Of a DNA stretch of 37,834 bases, positions 8,669 through 17,033 are shown piece by piece; position 1 is the first letter of the stretch; each line of letters begins with the position of its first letter. The stretch spans positions 1 through 37,834 of the forward strand of contig NZ_JYJK01000107.1 in assembly GCF_003263785.1 (NCBI RefSeq), in the 5' to 3' direction. The stretch comes from Vibrio variabilis. GTDB taxonomy: Bacteria; Pseudomonadota; Gammaproteobacteria; Enterobacterales; Vibrionaceae. A model generated the notes under the pieces. It made no database searches and was not told the origin of the DNA. It worked only from the letters and a program-made list of their open reading frames with translations. A program made the translations under genes and the position numbers.

Positions 8669-9223
8669 ATGAAAACACTTCTGAAACTCAGCAGTATCTT
8701 GGCATTAAGTGCCATTTTGAGTGCATGTGGCAGCCTTCCCGATACCTTGGCGACTACTAATGACAATGTAGTGGCGACCTATCAAGGTGTATTGGATACC
8801 AGTGATAACACTGAGGTTCGCTTGGGCGGTGTTATTGATACGGTAAAAAATCTTGCCGATAGAACGCGTATCGAGGTGGTCAACCTTCCCATTGATAAGT
8901 ACGGAAAACCTGACATCAGTGAAGAGCCTAATGGCCGCTTTATCGCTTATGTCGACGGTTTTGTCGACCCGATTACTTATGCTCAAGGGCGTCTAGTCAC
9001 AGTCGGTGGCCATAAAGAAGGGCTGGAGCGCGGAAAAATTGGCGAATATGAAGGTGATTTCCCGGTTATTAAGGCGTATGGCAATTACTTGTGGCGCGTT
9101 GAAGAGCGCTTGATCATCAATCGAGACTTTGGCGGCTATAGCTCTTGTTGGGGCTACTACTGTGACGGCTTCTACTATCATGGCGGACCGAGCACCGGCA
9201 GAGTCATCAAAGAGGTGAAGTAG
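8669..9223 (+). CDS. Slp-family outer membrane lipoprotein
   Basis: A 184-residue lipoprotein related to E. coli Slp and YeaY (starvation-inducible outer membrane lipoproteins of unknown function). The signal peptide ends in the lipobox LSAC, with acylated Cys20 followed by GS, so no inner-membrane retention aspartate at +2. The Slp core follows: VRLGGVIDTVKN, FIAYVDGFVDP and GRLVTVGGHKEG. The C-terminal end is rich in Tyr, Gly and Cys (two Cys near WGYYCDG). In E. coli the yeaY gene also lies between tsaB (yeaZ) and fadD, which supports orthology with yeaY. The hydrolase gene begins two bases after its stop, suggesting coupling. Confidence 0.9.
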   Translation: MKTLLKLSSILALSAILSACGSLPDTLATTNDNVVATYQGVLDTSDNTEVRLGGVIDTVKNLADRTRIEVVNLPIDKYGKPDISEEPNGRFIAYVDGFVDPITYAQGRLVTVGGHKEGLERGKIGEYEGDFPVIKAYGNYLWRVEERLIINRDFGGYSSCWGYYCDGFYYHGGPSTGRVIKEVK

Positions 9224-9225
9224 GA

Positions 9226-10092
9226 TTGGACTCTAGCTTCAAAGAACAGTCGGTCAAGATAGATGACAGAACGGTTGCCTATCTTGAGCGTCCAGCAAAA
9301 ACAACGGCCGCAAAGACGGTCGTTTTTATTCATGGCTGGATGGATAATGCCGCCAGCTTCCACGCACTGTTTCCATTTATTGAACAGTATGCTCCCGACT
9401 GGCGAGTCATCGCGATTGATTTGCCCGGTCATGGTCACTCGAGCCACAAGAGCGAGCATCACTTTTATAATTTCCATGACTACGTTGACGATCTTCACCG
9501 CATGTTGGTTAAACTTCACGCGGTTGATGTCTGCCTGGTGGGTCATTCACTTGGTGCATTGATTGCGAGTTGCTATAGTGCAGCCTTTCCAGAAAAAGTG
9601 TCCTGTTTAGTTCAAATCGAAGCGCATATCCCACTTTCGGAATCACCGCAGCTGAGCCCTGAACGGTTAAGAAAAGGCATTGAAAGCCGAGAGCGCTGGC
9701 GCAATAAAACAGCCAAATCCATCCCTTCAAAGCAAGATGCGATTGCGATGCGTAAACGCGCGACCAAACTCCCAACTGAAGCGGTACTACCGATTGTCGA
9801 GCGCGATCTCCGACAATTGGGAGATAAGTGGGTCTGGCGACATGACAGTAAGCTCAAATGCGAGTCGGTCTATCGTATGAGTGAGCCGCAAGCCTTGGCA
9901 ATTATGGAAGCCATCTCGGTGCCTCATCTGATCATACTTGGTCAGCGTGGGTACGCGTATTTGCAGCGTCCAGAGTGTTTGCAGCCGCTTCGCAACGCAC
10001 AGATTGAGATGGTAGAGGGCGATCACCATTGCCATTTGGAATCACCAGAGCAGGTATTTGAACTAATACTTGGACGAGTTAACAAAAATTAA
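9226..10092 (+). CDS. Alpha/beta-hydrolase fold protein
   Basis: A 288-residue cytosolic alpha/beta hydrolase. It shows the oxyanion-hole segment HGWMDN, the IDLPGHGHS segment, the nucleophile elbow GHSLG (Ser108), and a catalytic histidine candidate in GDHHCHLE (His267-His270). The acid is not certain. The substrate is unknown; such enzymes are often esterases or thioesterases. The start is a TTG at 9226, two bases after the slp-like stop, with GAGG about ten bases upstream; no better in-frame start is visible. It lies next to fadD, which hints at, but does not prove, a role with acyl compounds. It is probably cotranscribed with the lipoprotein gene. Confidence 0.85.
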   Translation: MDSSFKEQSVKIDDRTVAYLERPAKTTAAKTVVFIHGWMDNAASFHALFPFIEQYAPDWRVIAIDLPGHGHSSHKSEHHFYNFHDYVDDLHRMLVKLHAVDVCLVGHSLGALIASCYSAAFPEKVSCLVQIEAHIPLSESPQLSPERLRKGIESRERWRNKTAKSIPSKQDAIAMRKRATKLPTEAVLPIVERDLRQLGDKWVWRHDSKLKCESVYRMSEPQALAIMEAISVPHLIILGQRGYAYLQRPECLQPLRNAQIEMVEGDHHCHLESPEQVFELILGRVNKN

Positions 10093-10118
10093 ACAAGTGT
10101 TTGAGTCTTTCGTGCGCT

Positions 10119-10135
10119 AACTGGTCTGCTGTGTT
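10119..10135 (+). promoter_or_regulatory. Candidate FadR operator upstream of fadD
   Basis: The site matches the FadR consensus (AACTGGTCnGACCAGTT) at all eight left-arm bases, the next G and the last three bases, but diverges in the middle of the right half. It is about 120 bases before the fadD start. FadR control of fadD is established in E. coli and Vibrio; the binding here is inference. Confidence 0.45.
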
Positions 10136-10253
10136 GTAATAGCAGGAATAATAAAACATTCATAGTCCCATAAAGTGTTAACAATATTTTAAAACAACAC
10201 TGAAAATCTGCCTATGAAACGAAAGAGTGACCTTACACGCAAGGAGTAGAATT

Positions 10254-11951
10254 GTGGATAAACCTTGGCTTTCTCGATACCCAAGCGATGTGCCTGAGCA
10301 AATCAATCCAGATCAGTACCCCTCTCTAGTTGAAATGTTCGAACAGTCGATTCACAAATATGCAGACCAACCTGCGTTTGTGAACATGGGTTCGGTTATG
10401 ACATTCCGTAAGCTGGAAGAGCGTAGCCGAGCGTTTGCAGCGTACTTACAAAATGAGCTAAAACTGCAAAAAGGCGATCGCGTTGCGATCATGATGCCAA
10501 ACTTGCTGCAATACCAATCGCGCTATTTGGTGTGCTGCGTGCTGGCTTATCGCCGTGAACGTGAACCCTCTCTACACGCCGCGTGAGCTTGAGCACCAAT
10601 TGAATGATGCCGATGCTAAAGCCATCGTTATCGTTTCAAACTTTGCCAATACGCTTGAACAAGTCGTTGATAAAACGCCAATCAAGCACGTAGTACTGAC
10701 AAGCCTTGGCCAAATGCTGCCAACTGCGAAGGGGACGATTGTCGACTTCGTCGTTAAGTACGTAAAAGGCATGGTGCCTAAGTATGACCTACCAGGTGCG
10801 ATTTCATTTAAGAAAGCGTTGAGTAAAGGTCGCCGTTTGCAATACGTGAAGCCGTTTATGACGGGTGACGATATTGCCTTCTTGCAATACACCGGTGGTA
10901 CTACTGGTGTTGCAAAAGGGGCGATTCTCACACACCGCAACATGATTGCGAACGTGATGCAGGCGAAGGTATGTACGCGCCTGTATTGAACGAAGGTCGT
11001 GAGCTGGTGGTGACCGCATTGCCGCTGTACCACGTGTTCGCACTGACGGTGAACTGCTTGCTGTTTATTGAAATGGGTGGACAAAACCTGCTGATCACCA
11101 ACCCGCGTGATATCCCAGGCTTTGTAAAAGAGCTACAAAAATACCCATTCACTGCGATTACCGGTGTAAACACCCTATTTAACGCACTCATCAACAATGA
11201 AGATTTCCATGAGCTCGACTTCCGCGGCCTAAGGCTGGCTGTGGGCGGTGGTATGGCAGTGCAACGCGCTGTTGCAGAGCAGTGGAAAAAGACCACGGGC
11301 TGTTTCCTATTGGAAGGTTATGGTCTCACCGAGTGTTCTCCATTGGTGGCAGCGTACCCGCACGATCTCACAGAATACAACGGTTCGATTGGCTTACCTG
11401 TACCATCAACGGAAGTGCGCATTGTCGATGAAGACGGCAACCCAGTCGAAGGTGATGGCAAAGGAGAACTGCAGGTTCGCGGTCCTCAAGTCATGCAAGG
11501 CTACTGGCAGCGTGCTGAAGCGACGAAAGAAGTGATCAACCAAGAGGGGTGGTTGTCGACAGGCGATATCGTTGAGTTTGATAATGACGGCTTCTTGCAC
11601 ATCGTTGACCGCAAGAAAGACATGATTTTGGTTTCAGGCTTTAACGTCTATCCAAATGAAATCGAAGATGTTGTGGCGCTGAATGACAAGGTACTAGAAG
11701 TCGCTGCGATTGGTGAGGCGAACGAAGCCTCTGGCGAGATCGTTAAGATCTTCGTGGTTAAGAAGGACAACTCACTAACCAAAGAAGAGATCATCGAACA
11801 CTGTCGTCAGCATCTAACAGGTTATAAGATCCCGAAACGTGTTGAATTTAGGGATGATCTACCTAAGACCAACGTCGGTAAGATCTTGCGCCGCGTATTG
11901 CGTGAAGAAAACGACGCAAAACTGCTCAAGACCTCAGAGAAGACAGTTTAA
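10254..11951 (+). CDS. fadD: Long-chain fatty acid-CoA ligase, three frameshifts
   Basis: Acyl-CoA synthetase (AMP-forming) that activates exogenous long-chain fatty acids at the inner membrane for beta-oxidation. The ANL signatures are present: YTGGTTGVAKGA, GYGLTECSP, STGDI, and the C-terminal VGKILRR lysine motif. Three single-base deletions break it: a C near 10514-10515 (MPNLLQYP/IALFG), an A near 10549 (AGL/IAVNVNPLY) and a G near 10965 (QAEGMYAP). Together they return the reading to the first frame; restored length is 566 residues (E. coli 561). The start GTG at 10254 (MDKPWLSRYP) follows AAGGAG at good distance. It ends in its own terminator. All three segments are well conserved, so the damage is more likely sequencing error than decay. 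Confidence 0.92.
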
Positions 11952-11977
11952 GTTAACGTTTGATTACAATCAGTGCT

Positions 11978-12006
11978 AAAATGCCAGCCCGCAAAGCTGG
12001 CATTTT
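11978..12006 (+). terminator. Intrinsic terminator after fadD
   Basis: An 11-bp inverted repeat (11978-11988 with 11996-12006) with a 7-base loop and a T6 run. It separates fadD from rnd, whose start lies about 20 bases beyond. Confidence 0.88.
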
Positions 12007-12023
12007 TTATGAAGAGAGATTGA

Positions 12024-13145
12024 GTGGAATACCAAATAGTAACAGAGTTTGCCGAGCTAGAGTCGGTATGCAGCAAGGCTCGTGAATCCGATGTCGTGAT
12101 GTTGGACACCGAGTTTGTGCGCATTCGTACTTACTACCCTAAGCTGGGTTTGATTCAGCTTTATGATGGTGAACAGCTGTCTCTTATCGACCCACTTACA
12201 ATCAGTGACTTCACCCCGTTCATTGAGCTTCTCAAAGATACTTCAGTATTGAAGGTGTTGCACGCTTGTGGTGAAGACCTTGAAGTGTTTGCCAACAGCT
12301 TCAATTGCATGCCTTACCCTATGGTAGATACACAAATCATGGCCGCATTTCTTGGTCATGGCTTGTCGACAGGCTTCGCAGCCTTAGTGCAAGAGTATCT
12401 GGATGTTGAGCTTGATAAGAGTGAATCTCGCGCCGACTGGGTTGCACGTCCACTAACTGATAAGCAGCTCGACTACGCGGCAGCCGATGTTTATTACCTA
12501 TGGCCGCTTTACTTTAAGCTGTTTGCAAAAGTGGAAGCCAAAGAGTGGTGGGAAGCGGCGCAGCAAGAATCGGATCTGTTGATGCAAAAGCGCGGCAGAA
12601 CGCCTAATCCTGAGAATGCCTACCTAGATATCAAAGGAGCTTGGCAGCTTAAACGTAAACAGCTTGCAGTGTTAAAACCATTGGCGACTTGGCGTTTTAA
12701 TGAAGCGTTAAAGCGTGATTTGGCCTTGAACTTTATCATCAAAGAGCAAGAGCTGTGGACGGTTGCCCGTCATGGCTTGAAAAAGCCAAAGCAAATGGAG
12801 CAAGAGGGCATTGACCCTAGAGCGATCCGTCGTCACGGTGAGCGTATCGCTGCCATCGTAAAACGTGCTCAGCAAACACCTGAAGAAGATTTCCCAGAGA
12901 AAATCGAACGTCTCATGGATTTTCCAGGCTACAAACAAGTCTTTAAGACATTGAAAGACGAAGTGAAAAAGGCTGCTCAGCACAGCGGTTTAGCGACCGA
13001 GTTTTTAGCGTCTAAAAAGCAGCTAAATCAGTATCTATCTTGGGTTTGGAAGCATCAGCGCGATCCTGCCAAGCTGCCGGATGTGATGCAAGGTTGGCGA
13101 TTAGAACTGTTTGGTCGTCAGCTCGACCAAGTGATGGACGCTTAA
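12024..13145 (+). CDS. rnd: Ribonuclease D
   Basis: 3'-5' exoribonuclease of the DEDDy family that trims tRNA and other small RNA 3' ends. The catalytic acids are visible: LDTEF (Asp28, Glu30), HACGEDLEVF and YAAADVYYLWPLY (motif III with Tyr and Asp). HRDC-type helical domains follow (about residues 210-370). The 373-residue length is normal (E. coli 375). The GTG start at 12024 follows a GAGAG-type ribosome-binding site. It is downstream of fadD, as in E. coli, but a terminator separates them, so a promoter probably lies in or beyond the short gap. The gene is intact. Confidence 0.96.
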   Translation: MEYQIVTEFAELESVCSKARESDVVMLDTEFVRIRTYYPKLGLIQLYDGEQLSLIDPLTISDFTPFIELLKDTSVLKVLHACGEDLEVFANSFNCMPYPMVDTQIMAAFLGHGLSTGFAALVQEYLDVELDKSESRADWVARPLTDKQLDYAAADVYYLWPLYFKLFAKVEAKEWWEAAQQESDLLMQKRGRTPNPENAYLDIKGAWQLKRKQLAVLKPLATWRFNEALKRDLALNFIIKEQELWTVARHGLKKPKQMEQEGIDPRAIRRHGERIAAIVKRAQQTPEEDFPEKIERLMDFPGYKQVFKTLKDEVKKAAQHSGLATEFLASKKQLNQYLSWVWKHQRDPAKLPDVMQGWRLELFGRQLDQVMDA

Positions 13146-13179
13146 TCACGCACCCAAGCTTACAGCGCTACTGACAACA

Positions 13180-13205
13180 AAAAGGCTCGCCATTGCGAGC
13201 CTTTT
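13180..13205. terminator. Intrinsic terminator between rnd and minE (bidirectional)
   Basis: Perfect 11-bp inverted repeat (13180-13190 with 13195-13205), 4-base loop, A and T outer arms; it serves the convergent rnd and min operon ends. Confidence 0.88.
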
Positions 13206-13211
13206 CAGCAT

Positions 13212-13475
13212 TTACTTTTCGTCTTCTGGAAGCTGCACGTTGAGCTCGAGAACCGAAATGTCATCGTCTTTGTGTTCGAACGACAGATCCACCATAGATG
13301 GGTCAACGTCGACGTACTTAGCGATCACTTTAAGGATATCTTCCTTTAATTGCGGTAAGTAAGACGGAGAAGGCGAGCCTTCACTGCGTCTCTCTGCAAC
13401 GATGATTTGCAAACGTTCTTTCGCTAGGTTTGCTGAGGTCTTCTTCTGCGGGCGGAAAAACTCAAGTAAAGACAT
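13212..13475 (-). CDS. minE: MinE, topological specificity factor of division
   Basis: An 87-residue protein that stimulates MinD ATPase and drives pole-to-pole oscillation of the MinCD inhibitor. The N-terminal membrane-targeting and MinD-binding part (MSLLEFFRP, then AKERLQIIVAERR) and the C-terminal dimerisation domain (LPQLKEDILKVIAKYV) match the family, and length is usual (E. coli 88). It is the last gene of minC-minD-minE. The apparent 52-base overlap with the minD frame results from a missing base in minD; the true gap is about three bases. Confidence 0.96.
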   Translation of the reverse strand: MSLLEFFRPQKKTSANLAKERLQIIVAERRSEGSPSPSYLPQLKEDILKVIAKYVDVDPSMVDLSFEHKDDDISVLELNVQLPEDEK

Positions 13476-13478
13476 CGC

Positions 13479-14290
13479 TTACCCCCGAATAGACGTTTGA
13501 AGATACCTTTCTTCTGCTCTGTTAAGAAGCGGAAGTCGACTTGCTCACCTAGTAGACGGTCAACGGTGTCTGAATACGCCATACCCGCATCAGACTCGTC
13601 ATCAAAAATGACTGGCACACCTTTGTTTGAGGCATTCAGTACCGCTTGGCTCTCAGGAATAACGCCAAGCAGTGAAATGTGTAGGATCTCTTCCACATCT
13701 TCAACCGACAGCATTTCGCCTTGTGTTACGCGTGCCGGGTTGTAGCGAGTGAGCAGTAGATGCTGCTTAACCGGCTCTTTGCCTTCTTCTGCACGGCGCG
13801 ATTTTGAGTCAAGAATGCCAAGGATACGGTCTGAATCGCGAACCGAAGAGACTTCTGGGTTAGTAGTGACAATTGCTTCATCAGCGAAGTACAGCGCCAT
13901 TAGAGCACCTTGTTCAATACCCGCAGGTGAGTCACAAATTACGAAGTCGAAACCCATTTCATCTAGGTCGTCTAGCACGCGGCGCACGCCTTCTTTGGTT
14001 AGAGCGTCTTTGTCACGAGTTTGTGAGGCAGGCAGAATGAATAGGTTGTCTGTGCGCTTATCTTTAATCAGTGCTTGGTTTAGCGTTGCTTCACCATTGA
14101 TGACGTTAACAAAGTCATACACCACACGACGCTCACAACCCATGATTAGGTCGAGGTTACGTAAGCCGATGTCGAAGTCGATTACTGCCGTTTTTTTGCC
14201 TTTGAGCGCAAGACCCGATGCGATAGCCGCGCTCGAAGTTGTCTTACCTACGCCGCCTTTACCCGACGTTACCACAATAATGCGTGCCAT
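13479..14290 (-). CDS. minD: MinD, septum-site ATPase (one base missing at 3' end)
   Basis: Deviant Walker-A ATPase that binds the membrane and recruits MinC. The N-terminus shows the signature GKGGVGKTT with the extra lysine. Expected family features follow: IDFDIGLRNLDL, CDSPAGIEQGA and a C-terminal amphipathic helix (KKGIFKRLFGG). As sequenced the frame runs past this helix for 18 foreign residues into minE (to 13424), because the G run before the stop has five G (13482-13486 on the plus strand as C) instead of six. With six, the protein is exactly 270 residues, the E. coli length, and TAA falls at 13479-13481. This is a homopolymer error in all likelihood. It lies 20 bases after minC in the operon. 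Confidence 0.95.
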
Positions 14291-14310
14291 TTATTGTATT
14301 CCTTAAAATT

Positions 14311-14973
14311 CTAAATCGTGAGGATCTCGAAATCGAGTTGGTCGTCGGTCATCCCGAACAGCACCTTTTTACCCCAATATTCACGTTCAATCTGATCGCT
14401 GAGCCAGTAGTTCCCTGCTATGGAGACTAGTTCAGCTTGTAAGTCGTTGCAGAGAATTTTTGCATCGCGTGAGCCACTTGCCCCTGCGATAGCTCTGCCT
14501 CTTAATGTGCCATGGATATGAATAGTGCCGTCAGCAATAACTTCGGCGCCCGCACTCACATGGCTTAATATGACAAGGTCACTATTTTTGGCATAGATTT
14601 GTTGCCCAGAACGAACTGGGTTGCGAACAATTTTGGTTGGTTCCATTTTGGCGGGGGCTTGAGAAGGTGCTTTACTGGCCGTCATGACTGCAAACCCTGC
14701 CTCTGAAGCGAGGTTTTGCAGGCGTTTGTCCTGGCAGCCAGTAATGCCAACTGGAATCATACCTATCTCTTCGACACCCAGTTTGAGGTCGATAAAGTTA
14801 ATATCGCCTTCGACTTGGCTAACATTGATCACGACGGGAGCCGAAGCGAAAAATGTCGGGGCTTGAGAGACTTTTTGCTGTAAAAATTGAACTGCTTTGG
14901 AAACATCGTTGTCAGAAAGATGCAACACCGATAAGGTGAAGCTACTGCCTTTCAGATCTGGGGATTGAGACAT
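14311..14973 (-). CDS. minC: MinC, division septum inhibitor
   Basis: Antagonist of FtsZ polymerisation, positioned by MinD. The 220-residue protein has the N-terminal FtsZ-interacting domain (about residues 1-105), an Ala/Pro/Lys linker (about 105-118), and the C-terminal beta-helix domain that binds MinD (VRSGQQIYAKNSDLVILSHV, GTLRGRAIAGASGS). Length is slightly shorter than E. coli (231). It is first in minCDE. The 215-base region to ycgL is divergent and must hold both promoters; I could not place them confidently. Confidence 0.95.
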   Translation of the reverse strand: MSQSPDLKGSSFTLSVLHLSDNDVSKAVQFLQQKVSQAPTFFASAPVVINVSQVEGDINFIDLKLGVEEIGMIPVGITGCQDKRLQNLASEAGFAVMTASKAPSQAPAKMEPTKIVRNPVRSGQQIYAKNSDLVILSHVSAGAEVIADGTIHIHGTLRGRAIAGASGSRDAKILCNDLQAELVSIAGNYWLSDQIEREYWGKKVLFGMTDDQLDFEILTI

Positions 14974-15188
14974 TGATGATCAAATCCTTGTGCCATTGAC
15001 ATTGCTTTTGATTAGGTTTGCCAATGTAACCGTATCTAGAGGTCACTTGGGAATATTCATGTTATATTTCAACACTAGATACAGCAAGCTATCTTGCTCT
15101 CAAATGGATAATTAACTCTCAATTTTCCATAAACTAACTCAATTATTTCTTCGACTTGAGAAGATAGGCAACCACAAGAGATACAACC

Positions 15189-15464
15189 ATGCTTTGTTCA
15201 ATCTATAAAAGCACTAAAAAAGACGGGGCATACCTGTATATTGCTAAGAAAGACGACTTTACACCAGTACCAGACGCGCTCATGGAGATGTTTGGCCGAC
15301 CTCAGTTTGTGATGGTTGTGAACCTCGCTGGTCGCAAGTTGGCCTTGGTGGACGTGGAGAAAGTAAAAGCCTCGATCAACGAGGAGGGCTTTTTCTTACA
15401 ATTGCCACCACCGCCAGAAAACTTGCTAGATAAATATAAAGAGCAGAAAGCTCAACAGAAGTAA
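15189..15464 (+). CDS. ycgL: YcgL-domain protein
   Basis: A 91-residue protein of the YcgL family: MLCSIYKSTKKDGAYLYI at the start, FGRPQFVMVVNL in the centre, and a proline-rich LQLPPPPENLL near the end, all typical. The fold is a small alpha/beta domain and its function is unknown. In Enterobacteria and Vibrio ycgL is divergently placed next to minC, as here. The transglycosylase gene starts 24 bases after its stop, suggesting cotranscription. Confidence 0.93.
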   Translation: MLCSIYKSTKKDGAYLYIAKKDDFTPVPDALMEMFGRPQFVMVVNLAGRKLALVDVEKVKASINEEGFFLQLPPPPENLLDKYKEQKAQQK

Positions 15465-15488
15465 TCCGAATGCTCAGGGGAGGGCACG

Positions 15489-16464
15489 GTGAAAACGATA
15501 TTGTCAGTGATACTAGGAGCAAGCCTAGCCACAAGCGCAGCAGCGCAACAAAAGGAATCCTTCGAGGAGTATGTCGCAGGCCTCAAGCAAGAAGCACGTG
15601 CCAAAGGGATTTCAGAGCAAATCTTAACAGAAGCCTTTGCTGGAGTTGAATACAAGCCCAGAGCGGTCAAAGCTGACCGCAACCAGCCCGAGAAAAAGCT
15701 CACTTTGGATGAGTACATTCCAAGAGCGGTGCCAGACTGGAAAGTCAAACAGGCAAAAGAGCTGCACGATAAGCACTACGCTGAGCTAAAACGTATCGGC
15801 GATGAGTATGGCGTCCAGCCGCGATTTATTGTGGCGCTGTGGGGGTGGAAAGTAACTTTGGCCGCTTCACGGGGAATTACCGCGTCATTGATGCGCTGTC
15901 GACCATGGCTTACGAAGGGCGACGCGAAGCCTTCTTCCGCAGTGAAGCCCTTGCCGCTCTGACCATTCTAGAGCAAGGTCATATTGCACCAGAGGACATG
16001 AAAGGGTCTTGGGCTGGAGCAATGGGTCAAAGTCAGTTTATGCCAAGTTCTTTCTTAAACTTTGCAGCCGACGGTAACGGCGATGGTAAGAAAGACATTT
16101 GGGACTCAGAAGCGGACGTATTTGCTTCGACCGCGAACTATCTCGCGCAATCTGGCTGGATGATAAGTACACTTGGGGTCGTCAAGTCAAAGTGCCAACA
16201 GGTTTTTCTCCAGAGCTGCAAGGTCGTGAGTCTGAAAAAGGCAAGCTACTGCAAGAGTGGAGTGAGTTAGGTGTCACTAGATACGATGGTCGTCCGTTGC
16301 CAAAGTTGGATGACGATATCAAAGCGTGGCTCATTATGCCCGATGATGAAAATGGTCGTGTTTACTTGGTGTACAACAACTACAACGTACTCATGAAGTG
16401 GAATCGCTCGTATTATTTTGCTCTAGCGGTGAGTCACTTAGCTGATCGAATTGCGATGAAGTAG
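15489..16464 (+). CDS. MltB-like lytic murein transglycosylase, two frameshifts
   Basis: Periplasmic enzyme that cleaves the MurNAc-GlcNAc bond of peptidoglycan to give 1,6-anhydro ends. It has a short signal peptide (VILGASLATSAAA-QQ) and the MltB/SLT_2 domain with the catalytic Glu in GVESNFGRFTG and the AGAMGQSQFMPSSF motif. There is no lipobox, so a soluble periplasmic form is expected, unlike E. coli MltB. Two single G deletions break it: the run at 15841-15845 (five G, six expected; LWG/VESNFG) and GG at 16158-16159 (three expected; SGW/DDKYTWG). Restored length is 325 residues. GTG start at 15489 with AGGGGAGGG upstream. Probably one operon with ycgL, ending at the following terminator. 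Confidence 0.9.
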
Positions 16465-16515
16465 TGGTGGTTGAAGGCGTTCTTCAAGTGATAGCGCTGA
16501 CCTAATAATCTACAG

Positions 16516-16557
16516 AAAAGGGCTCAACGTACTCAGGCCGCGTACGTTGAGCCCTTT
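16516..16557. terminator. Intrinsic terminator between transglycosylase and HPr-like genes
   Basis: A 16-bp class inverted repeat (about 16517-16532 with 16542-16557) with A- and T-ended arms, shared by the two convergent genes. Confidence 0.85.
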
Positions 16558-16564
16558 ATTTATC

Positions 16565-16816
16565 TTAGCCAGTCACTTTTTCTAAGAAACTTGCCAACTC
16601 ATCCACTGCCTGTTTATTAGCAGATTGAACCGTGACTTCAGTGCCTTTCACCAACTGCAGTGTTTGCAGTTTAAATAAGTTTTTGGCAGTGGCGGTTTTC
16701 CCTTTTGATACTATTTCGACATCTTCAGCGTACTGCTTTGCTTGTTTAACAAACTGTGCTGCAGGTCTGGTGTGTAGGCCACTTTCCGCTGTAATTACGG
16801 CATTTTTCTTATACAT
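16565..16816 (-). CDS. HPr-family phosphocarrier paralogue
   Basis: An 83-residue homologue of HPr, the phosphohistidine carrier of the sugar phosphotransferase system. The active site SGLHTRPA carries His15 and Arg17, so phosphorylation by enzyme I is plausible. The second conserved segment reads TAKNLFKLQTL: the residue equivalent to HPr Ser46 is Asn46. It is clearly closer to ptsH (also in this window at 34033-34289, roughly half the residues identical by eye) than to NPr, so it looks like a ptsH duplicate. It is monocistronic, with its own promoter and a perfect inverted repeat at the expected start of transcription, suggesting a dedicated regulator. Its sugar partner is unknown. Confidence 0.88.
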   Translation of the reverse strand: MYKKNAVITAESGLHTRPAAQFVKQAKQYAEDVEIVSKGKTATAKNLFKLQTLQLVKGTEVTVQSANKQAVDELASFLEKVTG

Positions 16817-16860
16817 AGCGTTGTCCCCTCGTTAGTCGACGAATATCTCTGTCTCTGTTT

Positions 16861-16909
16861 GTACCTAACGTCAGGTACGAATACTGTGACAAAGAGGCAA
16901 ACTTGCCAA
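16861..16909 (-). promoter_or_regulatory. Promoter and inverted-repeat operator of the HPr paralogue
   Basis: On the minus strand a TTGGCA -35 (16904-16909) and a CAGTAT -10 (16881-16886) are 17 bases apart. Immediately downstream, where transcription would start, lies a perfect inverted repeat, GTACCT-6-AGGTAC (16861-16878), with an ACGT core. The regulator is unknown. Confidence 0.5.
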
Positions 16910-17033
16910 TACAAGGGCAAAGTGTAGGGAAAAATGAGAGGGAGTTAACGTTATATGATTGATTTTTAGAGGGAAATGTCGTGCAACAAGCTAGAGGGTA
17001 ACAGTAAGGGAGCGAACTCCCTTACTTGATGGA

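Noticed and set aside
16565..16816. HPr paralogue as NPr (ptsO) of the nitrogen PTS
   Set aside because: Sequence (SGLHTRPAAQF, LFKLQTL) is much closer to HPr; no rpoN or ptsN neighbours.
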